Below the pieces are notes generated by a model. The model was not told where the DNA came from, searched no databases, and saw only the letters and a program-made list of their open reading frames with translations. DNA of 64,000 nucleotides from Tragulus kanchil (lineage: Eukaryota; Chordata; Mammalia; Artiodactyla; Tragulidae): the NCBI GenBank assembly GCA_022376925.1, contig JAIOJX010000025.1, forward strand, positions 189,720,801-189,784,800, given 5' to 3'. Made by a program: the position numbers and the translations under genes. Positions 41,801-53,800 of this stretch are shown one piece after another; position 1 is the first letter of the stretch, and every line of letters starts with the position of its first letter.

Positions 41801-44800
41801 CGTAAGAAAACGTTTGGGTTTCTCTCGCAGTAGCCATTTGAAATATCCAGTGAAAAAAGATTCGAATGCAGTTTGGCTCAGAGTCCCAAGGAATGTCTCA
41901 GTGAGAAGGTGGCATCCGGGGGAGAACGGGGGCGGGGAGGGGACGAGCGTGGGGACCGTCCAGGCCGCGGGGCAGCAGCCGGAGTGGAACGTCGCGTGGG
42001 GCCAGCGCGCGCCCCTGCCATGGTGTGGGGCCAGGGCCCCGTCGCACAACCTGAGACGTGGTCTAGGTGAGAGCCCGCCGGGCGCCCTGGCTCCTCGTGG
42101 TGACCAGGGCAGGCGGTCAGGCTGATACCACGGGCGGGGGAGTGGGTGAGGCCAGAGCCGAGGTGGGAGGGGCCCAGGGTGGGCCTGCGGGCTGGCGCCT
42201 GGGGTCAGTGTGGGAGGGAGGCGTCCAGGCCGGAGTCTGGTGCGCGCTGGGACGGGAGTGGAGGCGGTGAGCGCTCTCGAGAGGGCCAATAGCCGCAGCA
42301 CCCCGGCCGCCTGTGGCCACCTGAGCCCCGGAAATCGGGGCAGCCCCAGGGCTGCACGTGGAGGTGGTGGCCTTGACGGGCGTTTGGGAGAGACCCGAGG
42401 GTGGAGCTGGACAGAACCCGGCTGGTCCCCTGATGAGGAGACAGACGGTGGCTGGGCTGGGAGACCCGTCGGAGGGTGGGAGTGAGACCGGGCAGGGGTC
42501 ACACAGGCCTGTCAGGGCGTCTCTGGGCGTGACCATAAGGATGGTGGCCAAGGCAGGAGACCGAGGTCCTTGGCGCAGGTGGAGGACTTTAAGGGTGTCA
42601 GAGAAGTCATTCTCTTGGAAACACCAGGGGTGAAATGCTGCAGGGGAGTTGGCGAGAGTGGCAGCGAGTGGGGTGGGGGCCTCGGGGGTGTGGTCTGAAG
42701 GCAGAAGTGGGGCGGGGTGTCCCTTGTGGATCCACTGCAGACTGGGCAGCGGCCGCGCAGGGCGTCCGGGAGGGCGAGTCAGGACCAGGGCGAGAGTCAC
42801 ACAGTGACGGACGTGCAAGGAGGCCGTGGGCGCCTGCGGGCCCCAGGCTGTGCGGCGGCACCAGCAGCCCAGGGCGGGAGGCGAGAGGCGTCCCCACCGT
42901 GGCGGGCCAGCGGCCATCCAGCCGCCCGTGGGAGAGGGTGGCCATGTGGAGCTGCAGCTGAAGACGGCGGAGGAGCCCCAGCTGTGGGAGGGGCCTCCTG
43001 ATGAGGCAGAGAGGACGGGTGAACGCTCGTTTATCAGACCTCCAGCCAGAGTATCTGTTCAGAGTCAAGAAATAATACTTTTTTAAAAAGAAATGCTAAT
43101 TTTTAGAAAGACCACAAAAGAGAACAGACTTTACTACAAAAACCTCCCACAGTGGAAGGAAAACTGGTGGAATTTCCGGCTAGTTGTGTTATCCACAGTC
43201 CAGGATGTTGCTGAGAACACCAGCCTCCCTCCTGGAGTCTCAACTGAGCAGCCTCTCCTCTAGGGAAGCACGGGGTTCTGGGGTACGCACCGGGACCCCC
43301 GGTGAGGCTCCCGGGTGTGCAGACCTGCGCCCCCGCCCTCACACAGGAGGAGCAGAGGAGGCTTCAGACCCATGGGCAGCCTTCCCTCGATGAACTCACC
43401 GTGGAAATGTGCCCAGTATGTCAGAAGGGACATCGTCATCATCATTCTCAAGCTAAGAAGGGAGTTTTGAAACGGACATTGCGCTTACAGTGCGTGAGGA
43501 GTCCAGACTAAGGGAAGGGCCAGGGTGCCCAGCCCTGACTCCCCCCATCCCAGGGACAGGGGCAAGGCGGGCACCTGTCTGGAAGAAGCACCCTGCGTCC
43601 CGGGTGTGCAGAGCGCCCTGGGTGCCCGTATTCACGCGGGTGAGAGCCTGCAGCCTGGTCTGGTCCGCAGCCCCAGCCACGCAGAGCAGGACGGCGGGGA
43701 ACCACGCGCTGCCCCGTGGCAGCCTCCTGGGGCTGAGGGTCACACGGCAAAGGGCTCAGTGGCTCATGACGGAGGCCAGTTCTCTGTCTTCACCTTACAG
43801 CCATCCCTCCACACGAGCCAGGCACTGAGGTCAGAAGAACCAGGGAGCTTGGCTTGTCCCACCAGCTCTGCCGGGGTCCCCGCACGCGGTGCCCTCGCAC
43901 AGGCGCCTTGCTCTCTGCTGGGCCCTCACTGCTTCGTCTGGGGGGCGGGGCCGTTAGCTACTCCTGCTCTCCTGGCTGCAGCCCCAGGGGAAGTGCTCCG
44001 AGCAGCGGGGGGTCCAGGATGAGAGTCCCGGGTCAGGTCTCCGGGGGTGTGAGGAGGCTGGGACTGCTGACCAGCCGGCCGTGGGGAAGGGGCCTCCTGA
44101 TGAGGCAGAGAGGACGGGTGAACGCTCGTTTATCAGACCTCCAGCCAGAGTATCTGTTCAGAGTCAAGAAATAATACTTTTTAAAAGAAATGCTAATTTT
44201 TAGAAAGACCACAAAAGAGAACAGACTTTACTACAAAAACCTCCCACAGTGGAAGGAAAACTGGTGGAATTTCCGGCTAGTTGTGTTATCCACAGTCCAG
44301 GATGTTGCTGAGAACACCAGCCTCCCTCCTGGAGTCTCAACTGAGCAGCCTCTCCTCTAGGGAAGCACGGGGTTCTGGGGTACGCACCGGGACCCCCGGT
44401 GAGGCTCCCGGGTGTGCAGACCTGCGCCCCCGCCCTCACACAGGAGGAGCAGAGGAGGCTTCAGACCCATGGGCAGCCTTCCCTCGATGAACTCACCGTG
44501 GAAATGTGCCCAGTATGTCAGAAGGGACATCGTCATCATCATTCTCAAGCTAAGAAGGGAGTTTTGAAACGGACATTGCGCTTACAGTGCGTGAGGAGTC
44601 CAGACTAAGGGAAGGGCCAGGGTGCCCAGCCCTGACTCCCCCCATCCCAGGGACAGGGGCAAGGCGGGCACCTGTCTGGAAGAAGCACCCTGCGTCCCGG
44701 GTGTGCAGAGCGCCCTGGGTGCCCGTATTCACGCGGGTGAGAGCCTGCAGCCTGGTCTGGTCCGCAGCCCCAGCCACGCAGAGCAGGACGGCGGGGAACC

Positions 44801-47800
44801 ACGCGCTGCCCCGTGGCAGCCTCCTGGGGCTGAGGGTCACACGGCAAAGGGCTCAGTGGCTCATGACGGAGGCCAGTTCTCTGTCTTCACCTTACAGCCA
44901 TCCCTCCACACGAGCCAGGCACTGAGGTCAGAAGAACCAGGGAGCTTGGCTTGTCCCACCAGCTCTGCCGGGGTCCCCGCACGCGGTGCCCTCGCACAGG
45001 CGCCTTGCTCTCTGCTGGGCCCTCACTGCTTCGTCTGGGGGGCGGGGCCGTTAGCTACTCCTGCTCTCCTGGCTGCAGCCCCAGGGGAAGTGCTCCGAGC
45101 AGCGGGGGGTCCAGGATGAGAGTCCCGGGTCAGGTCTCCGGGGGTGTGAGGAGGCTGGGACTGCTGACCAGCCGGCCGTGGGGAAGGGGGACCGCGTGCC
45201 TGCAGCACGTCCGCATCCACACTGCAGGTGAGACTGACCGCTGGCCCTTGTCTTCCAGATGTGATGGACGTCGCGTGGTCCCCCCATGACGCCTGGCTGG
45301 CCTCGTGCAGCGTGGACAACACCGTGGTTATCTGGAATGCTGTGAAGTTCCCAGGTCCGCGCCTCGCCTGCCCCGGCAGTCCGTCCGCAGAGCGGCCTGG
45401 TGGCACTGGGGCGGGTGGGCTGGGTCCCTTGGCGTGTTTCTTGGTGTCTGGCCAGGGACTCGGGTCTTTATTGATCGTGTTCAGGGTCTAGAATGAGGTC
45501 TAAAGAAGGGCAGTGACGCAGTGCCAGTGCGGTTGAGGGCTGGAGCCGACCGGCAGCCCTGGAGGAGGCGCCCTCCCGCCCTGACCCCGGCCCGTCTCGT
45601 GGCCTCGTCTCCCTGGTGCCGCTCTTGGGCGTGAGCAGGCAGATGGGTCCCGCTCTACAGAAAGCTGATTTTCCTGTTGATGGCTTGGTGCCCTCCTGCT
45701 GGCAGAGCCTAGGCCAGCGCTGCATTTGCCGCCTGTGAGACACTTCCTGGCCCTGCGCTGTTGGGGCAGAGGCCCGTCTCCCACACTCTGTCCTCCGTGA
45801 CGACCGGGGCCTCCCCCAGCACAGGGCCTGGTCCCCGTGCAGCCAGGGCAGCGTGGGCTCCTGCCCAGAAGGGAAACCACGGCAGGGCTGCACTGCCCCC
45901 GGACGAGGGGACCTCTCAGCTCTGGCCGTGTGCCCTCTGGGGTCGCCTGCAGCCTCGGCCCACGTGTCACCTGTGGCAGGAGGGACGTCAGTAGGGCCAC
46001 CTCCTGGGTGAGAGCAGACGGGGACCTCTTCTCTTCTTCTTGGGAACTGGCCAGGCAGCCCCTGAATCCCATCTCTTGCCTGGCCAGCCCATGGCCTGTG
46101 TTTCTAGACAGAGTTTCCCCTGGTGACGCCTTTCTAAACCCTCTTACTGGGCTTCCCTGGTGGTCCAGTGGGTAAGGACACCGCCTTGCAGTGCAGGGGG
46201 CGCCGGTTCGATCCCTGGCCTGGGAAGATCCCACGTGCCGCGGAGCAGCTGGACCCATGTGTCCAACTACTGAGCCGGAGCTCTGGTGCGCATGCGCCCA
46301 GAGCCGGTGCTCTGCAGCGAAAGAGGCCACCGCAATGGGAGACACACACGGGGCAAAGAACAAAGATGGATGAAAATAGAGAAATGAAAGACCAGTAGAA
46401 GTGGCCCGCCCGTTCCTCTCCCTCCCCAACCCGACCCCCACCCCCCCCAAAAAAAAAAAACCTCTTGCTTGTCCTCACAGAAATCCTAGCCACTCTGAGA
46501 GGCCATTCTGGCCTCGTGAAGGGCCTGACCTGGGACCCTGTTGGTAAATACATCGCCTCGCAAGCCGATGACCGCAGTCTGAAGGTGTGGAGGACGCTGG
46601 ACTGGCAGCTGGAGACCAGCATCACCAAGCCTTTCGACGAGGTAAAGGGCCCGGCCCCGAGGAGCCCAGAGTCCTTCCCTCCTCAGGAGCTGTTGCGCAC
46701 CCACCTTTGATGTGGAAAGGCTTGTGGGGTGTAGAGCTGGCGCATTTAGGGACGCCGCCCCAGGGTGGGTGAAGTGCGAGCCGCCTCTGGGAGCGCAGCC
46801 CGGGGCTGGCTGGCCTTCGCTCTGCAGGCGGGTGGCGTGGAGGTGGGGCGGCAGTGGCTTGAGCAGTGTTTTGGTCTCTCCCTCATCGAGATCTGATGTC
46901 ATGTGGGTCAGAACTGGAGGTCGCCATGGTTCTGGGGACATTTCTGTAGCTCCTGCTGTGTGTCCAGCCACCTTGGGTACTGAAAATGGACCTGGGGTGG
47001 AGTTGTCCAGGCTGTGCAGAAATGGCCTGAGCAGGTCTAGGAAAAACCTGAGCAAGAAGGCCGGCCGCCCGCCCGCCGGCGAGGCCAGCCCGGGAGACAG
47101 CGGCGGCGTGGGCGCAGCTCCCCCCAGCCTAGCGGCTCCCGGGCCAGCAGCTCCCCTCCTTGGCGGCCATGGGTATGGGACTGCTGGGGGTGGCTGGGGA
47201 CACAGGACAGGAATGTTTGGACCACAGCCAGGGCTGGCAACTCTCTTCAGCTCTGGGGGGCCATCCTGCCTGGACCTGCTGGCATGGAGGCAGGGGTATC
47301 CCCACACTGCGCTCATGACTTTCCTTGCAGGCCTTCCTCGAGGGCCGTGCAGCCTGGATCATAACCCTCGGCCTTTCAGGCTGCCCTGGATGGACTTGAG
47401 CTTCAGCGGCTGCTTTTAGCCATGCGGTCTCACTTTCCAGGAGGCCTGGCGTGCGGGCTGCCCAGGTCAGCATTCTCTGCAGACCTGTGGGCGCCCAGGT
47501 GCTGGGCAGAGGAGGGCACATGGTCAGGTGGACACGGCCCGTGCATAGCCACAGTGGACAGAGGTGCGGCCCGCTGTCCGCCCTCCTGGGAGACTGCAGC
47601 AGAGCCAGCTCTGTGACCGCAGCTCAGGCGCTCCACCGTCCTGCATCTGAACAGTGGGGCTCAGTCTGAGTCTGGGGGCCAGTTTTGGTCAGAGTCGACT
47701 TTGGTCACCGTGCAAGCACAGGTGTTTCTTGCAGTGTGGAGGGACGACCCACGTGCTGCGGCTCAGCTGGTCACCTGATGGCCACTACCTGGTATCCGCC

Positions 47801-50800
47801 CATGCCATGAACAACTCCGGCCCCACTGCCCAGATCATTGAACGGGAGGGCTGGAAGACCAACATGGACTTTGTCGGGCATCGGAAAGCCGTAACTGTCG
47901 TGGTAAGTCCACCGGGCCTTGGGCTGGCTGGCCGTCAGTGCCGTATGAGGGGTCCCTCGCAGCCTGGCGAGGGCGGAGGTCGTGACCTCTGAGGGTCAGC
48001 ACGTGTTGTTGTCCTGATCTGGTTTCACGTAAACTAGCTATATGCGCTAGAGCACGCGGGGTGTGTTTTACTGGCACGCGGACGTGATGATGACTGTCCC
48101 CAGAGTCAGAGTCAAGGCTGGGGCCCGCCTGGCCTCGTCACACAGGCGGGCCTACTCGCGGCACTCAGGCTGGTGATCCTGACAGGCGGCCCACTCCCCA
48201 GGCTTCCCGGGACCCAGTGGTGGCAGCGTGGCTCCAAGGCTGTGCTGTAGGTCGGGTGGCCCATCCAGGGCTGGCCCTCAGTCTCCTTGGGGAGCGTCCC
48301 GACAGCCCTGGGGCAGCCTGTGCGGCCTGACCTGGTCAGCTGTGGGCCCCTGAGCAGAGGAAGCAGAGGGCTCTTCCTCTGAGACTGACCGTGGAGGGGG
48401 CCCGTGCAGGGCCCTCACTTCAGTTTTCTGTTCATTAGAATGGGCTTTTCCTTCCCACGATTAAGTTGGTAACAACCATCAAATATTCTGACCTGCACTG
48501 CACGTTGTAAGCAAATCCATCATAGCTGTGTCAGTGACGTCAGACCACCTGAGCGCGAGAGCCGGGGTCTGGGCCCGTGCCTTTGCAGAGCTCTGCCGCG
48601 CGGCTAGCCGGGCGCCTCCACGGGACCCTCGTGCCCTGAGGCCTCGCAGCTGACTGGAGCCCGGGCTTCGTGCCTCCACTGGCTCTCCAGTCTCCATGCA
48701 CCCAGCCTCCTGCCTGCCTCTGAAATGAGACCTTTGTGGGTCTCGTGTGGTGTAGGGCATGGGTCCCAACCCCTGGGCTACAGACCGCTCTCTGTGCGAG
48801 GAGTTCGAGTGGGGGAAGCAGCCCCACAGCGAGCCAGGCTCCGTCTGTTCCCGCCCGCCCCCGTCGCTCGTGTGGCCGCCTGAGCTCTGCCTCCCGCAGA
48901 TGAGCCCGGCCCCGCGGGGGCCACCCCTGAGCCGCCGCCGGCCTGCCCCTCGAGCCGGCACGGTGGAGGACCGCCCCTCTAGGGGACCCGCCTGACGCGT
49001 GGCGCTTTACTAACTCGCCTTTGTCTCTCGGCTTCAGAAATTCAACCCAAAAATCTTCAAGAAGAAGCCGAAGAACGGGAGCTCCGCCAAGCCCAGCTGC
49101 CCCTACTGCTGCTGCGCGGTCGGCAGCAAGGACCGCTCGCTCTCCGTCTGGGTGAGCCCGCGCGCTGCGGGGCGCGGGGCTGGGGAGGCGGGCCCCGCTG
49201 CCGGCAGAGGCCACCCGCGGCTGTGCCGGCCCTGCACCGGGCCTGGCCGGGAGCGCCCGCCCGCCGCCCGCCAGAGGGGCGCCCGGTCCAGACGCGGGAG
49301 TGCCGTCAGGGCTCAGAGCGCGGGTGGCGTGCGGCGCTGGCTCTCCTGTGTGTCGACACAGAACCCGCTGGTGGATGCCCCTGAGGCGGGCGCGCTCGTC
49401 AGACGTGTAGTTGCCCCGTGGCCCAGGCCGCTGCCCCGCGGTGAGGGTGCCGTGGCGGGGCTGGCCTGCCTGCGGCCGCGTGCACATGCAGTTGCACAGG
49501 GCTTCTTTGGGGGTCTTGTGTGGTTTCACCTGGTGTAATCCGGTTGAGATTTGAGTGTGTCGTCACGGTAACAGTAGTCTGCTCCTCGTGGTTGACTTGC
49601 AGAAGCAGAGCAGCTCTGAGGTTGTCCCTCTGGAGGTCATCCACGGCTGCAGCGAGAACGGCTGTCTGTCGCAGAGCAGCCCGTGAGCCCGTCCCAGACC
49701 CGAGACCTGGGGCATGGTGGGCGGTCCAGGGGCTGCTCCCTGGCCTCCGTCACGGGTGCTCTGAGCAGAACCTCCCAGTGGGAGGGCAGAGGTCAGCAGA
49801 GGTCCACAGGCACGTCGGTGGGAGGAGGGCCAGGCTGGTCTCTCCGTGGAGAGGACTTAAGGCTCTTGTGGGTTCCAGGCGCTGAGACTCCAGCCCCGTC
49901 CTCAGGACAGGCTCCCGGGCCCTGCGTGCGGGAGCTCCGCCTGCATGGCTGCGGTCTCGGGGACTCGCTCGGCCCCGTGGGGGATCCGCTCACACATGCG
50001 CGTGGAGGGCAGGCGGCACGTGTGGTCAGACACAGGCTCTCCCAGCACACTCGTGACGTGCTCTCGGCAGTGAATGCGACAGTAGACAACCTGTGCCTCA
50101 TTTTACAGAACGAGGTCTTTATCCCAAGAGCAACGAAAGGGTCTTAGTAGTGGCCTCCAGAGCCCGGGCAGTGTGTGGAGCTGGCCGCATGGAGCCAGGT
50201 GCTCGTGTGCCCTGACCTGAGCCCTGAGAAGGGCTCTGGTTCTCCCTGGGCCGTCTCCGGTCCCGGGACCTGCCTCTGCTGCCTCCTCCCCTGCGGCCCT
50301 GGCGCCTCGCCCCTGCTCGGAGGCTTTTCAGGAGCCCCGTGTCACCGCTCGTGCTGGGTGTGTGTGCAGCCCTCTCCCAGGCCTGGCCGCACACGTCTGG
50401 CAGACTGAGGTCCACGGCTGGGGGCTTGGTGGTTAGGTGAGTGGAGCTGAAGATCCCCGTGGGTCAGCACAGCTGGACGAAGGCTCCTGGGTCTGGTGGT
50501 GGCGCCGAGCCAAGTGGATGTGGAGGTTTCACTAGTTCATTTGCCTTCCAGCTCACGTGCCTGAAACGGCCTTTGGTCGTCATCCACGAGCTGTTCGATA
50601 AATCCATCATGGACATCTCCTGGTAAGCTGGCCTCTCGGTGGGAGGCATGGCCTAGCAGGGGAGGAGCCACACGCTGGAGCCCAAGGCCTCCAGGTATGA
50701 TCAGGGCCGGCTGGCTGGACCCTGGTGTCACAGCCGGACTAGAGCCTGACTATACCTGTGTGGAGAAGGCCCCAGAGCCCTCTGGGATGGGCCTGTCACC

Positions 50801-53800
50801 CTCACCTCTGCCTCCCCCGAGGGTGTGGAGGCCTCTCTTCAGGCTCTGTGACCCCCGCACCTGTGATGGGGAACCCGCAGACTTGTGCCCAGCTGCTGAC
50901 GGCCATCTCTTCCAGGACCCTGAACGGACTGGGCATCCTGGTGTGCTCCATGGACGGCTCCGTGGCATTCCTGGACTTCTCCCAGGATGAGCTGGGCGAC
51001 CCTCTGAGTGAGGAGGAGAAGGTAGGAGCCATGTGGCTCCGAGGCCCCCTGCACTCTGCATAGATACACTGTTTCCTGAAGTCTTCCGTACCTTCTCTGC
51101 AAGACGGTCGCTTACAAGTGAAGCTCTGTTCGTCCAGAAACCCGTGCTAGACCTAAGAGCAGCCCTGGGCATTGTTCCTTGAGCTGAGAGCCGACCCAGG
51201 ACGGGTTCATACTGAGAGGGTGGAGGGGCTACCAGACTCGTCTCGTCCCTGTTTCCTGTGCCCACATGCAGCCGTGGGCTGACATACAGGCAGCAAGGGC
51301 CCCCCTTCTGGTACTTACTATCTGCCAGGCCCAGCGCTGTGCATTCCACACTGTCCAGGCGAGGCTGCTGTCTCACAGCATGGAAGCGAGCCTTTCCTAA
51401 GTGACCCGGGGGTCTGGGAGCAGAAACGTGAGCTGCCCATGGCCTGGGGCGGGCCTCCTCCAAGCCTGCTCTGCCCAGGTCAGGCTGCTAGCTCATCCTC
51501 GGGCACCTGACCAGGGGCTGGCACTGCTTTCCCCACCCCAGCCAGGAGCCTGCCCTCCCATGAGCAGGCCCACGCCATCTCTCCCCTCAGCAGGGCCGCT
51601 GCTGCTGGGACGTCAGCCTTTGGGCGTCGGGGTCTGCCTTGCTCAAGACCCCGGGCCGACCTGGCACCCATAGTCCTCGTCAGTGGAGGGACGAGTGAAT
51701 CGCCACCCCAGCTCTTTCCTCCACTGGTCACTGTTTTCAGTGACCTCCCTGGCCCTAGAGAGCCGTAACCTGGCCTGGATGCAGGCGGGGCCCACTCCAG
51801 GGCTGTGCTCCAAATCCTGTCAGGACACCCTCTGGGAAATGGGCTATACCTGTGTGGAGAAGGCCCCAGAGCCCTCTGGGATGGGCCTGTCACCCTCACC
51901 TCTGCCTCCCCCGAGGGTGTGGAGGCCTCTCTTCAGGCTCTGTGACCCCCGCACCTGTGATGGGGAACCCGCAGACTTGTGCCCAGCTGCTGACGGCCAT
52001 CTCTTCCAGGACCCTGAACGGACTGGGCATCCTGGTGTGCTCCATGGACGGCTCCGTGGCATTCCTGGACTTCTCCCAGGATGAGCTGGGCGACCCTCTG
52101 AGTGAGGAGGAGAAGGTAGGAGCCATGTGGCTCCGAGGCCCCCTGCACTCTGCATAGATACACTGTTTCCTGAAGTCTTCCGTACCTTCTCTGCAAGACG
52201 GTCGCTTACAAGTGAAGCTCTGTTCGTCCAGAAACCCGTGCTAGACCTAAGAGCAGCCCTGGGCATTGTTCCTTGAGCTGAGAGCCGACCCAGGACGGGT
52301 TCATACTGAGAGGGTGGAGGGGCTACCAGACTCGTCTCGTCCCTGTTTCCTGTGCCCACATGCAGCCGTGGGCTGACATACAGGCAGCAAGGGCCCCCCT
52401 TCTGGTACTTACTATCTGCCAGGCCCAGCGCTGTGCATTCCACACTGTCCAGGCGAGGCTGCTGTCTCACAGCATGGAAGCGAGCCTTTCCTAAGTGACC
52501 CGGGGGTCTGGGAGCAGAAACGTGAGCTGCCCATGGCCTGGGGCGGGCCTCCTCCAAGCCTGCTCTGCCCAGGTCAGGCTGCTAGCTCATCCTCGGGCAC
52601 CTGACCAGGGGCTGGCACTGCTTTCCCCACCCCAGCCAGGAGCCTGCCCTCCCATGAGCAGGCCCACGCCATCTCTCCCCTCAGCAGGGCCGCTGCTGCT
52701 GGGACGTCAGCCTTTGGGCGTCGGGGTCTGCCTTGCTCAAGACCCCGGGCCGACCTGGCACCCATAGTCCTCGTCAGTGGAGGGACGAGTGAATCGGCCA
52801 CCCCAGCTCTTTCCTCCACTGGTCACTGTTTTCAGTGACCTCCCCTGGCCCTAGAGAGCCGTAACCTGGCCTGGATGCAGGCGGGGCCCCCATGTTTGAG
52901 GCATACCAGGGCTGTGCTCCAAATCCTGTCCAGGACTCCAGGGCCTGGGGAGGAGTTTGTGGCCACAGGCCACGCCGCCTGGCCTTCCTGCAAGGCAGGT
53001 CTCCTGCTGGCCTCTGCTTTGGTCATTAGCATACCCCGTGAGTGTGCTCCTGGTCACACCAGCCACGCCCGTGTGCTGAGGCCCCTGTTCCCACTCCCAC
53101 AGGCTGGCTTCTGACTCAGGACTGTTGAGACCTGGGAAGGTGGGGCAGGCCCTGCTTGGAAGGGCCAGGACATGTTGGGGCAACGCGTGTGGAGAAATGT
53201 ACCCCAGCCCGCGAGCCGGGCATTCTCTCAGTAGTGACCCTGTGGGGACCTCCAGCCACACGGGGCGGCCTGCTGGTGGAGCATGAGAGGAGGCCCTGGG
53301 TTTCAGGATCGGGTTCCCAAGAGGCCTTGGGCCTTGCAGAGATTTAAGCGCCTCGCGTTAGCCTTTGCGTGTCTTCAGTTCAGCGAGTGTCGGTTCTGCG
53401 TCAGCCCTGCTGTCAGTATCTTCCTGAGGTGAGGCCTCCGCTCGTGTCCCCAGCTGTAGGTATCGTGGAGGCATGGGCGTCCTGGCAGGGCGTGAGGCCC
53501 TCCTGAGGCACCTGATCAGCAGCAGGCAGCTGGCAGGGGAGGTCAGGGAGCCGGCGAGCGGGGCCCCTCATGCTGAGCAGGGAGCCGCTCGCAGCTCGCC
53601 CGCTGGGGGGCGGCCTCACACGCCTTGCTCGGCCCTCCCTAGAGCCGCATCCACCAGTCCACCTATGGCAAGAGCCTGGCCATCATGACCGAGGCCCAGC
53701 TGTCCACTGCCGTCATCGAGAACCCCGAGATGCTGCAGTACCAGCGCCGGCAGCAGCAGCAGCTGGACCACAAGGGCTCCGCCACCAGAGACGCCGGCTC

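Larger units (their letters stand above)
38350..45258 (+). other. HIRA intron 5
   Basis: 6.9 kb as shown, about 4.7 kb if duplications 13 and 14 are collapsed. A GC- and CpG-dense stretch lies at 38700-39270. One Bov-tA fragment is at 40150. The 41000-41660 region is purine-rich. No gene is supported. Confidence 0.8.
50750..52946 (+). repeat. Tandem duplication 15: 50750-51830 and 51844-52946, distance 1,094
   Basis: Contains HIRA exon 11. From about 51690 to its end the left copy loses bases and short blocks relative to 52794-52946. The exon copies are identical. Confidence 0.95.
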
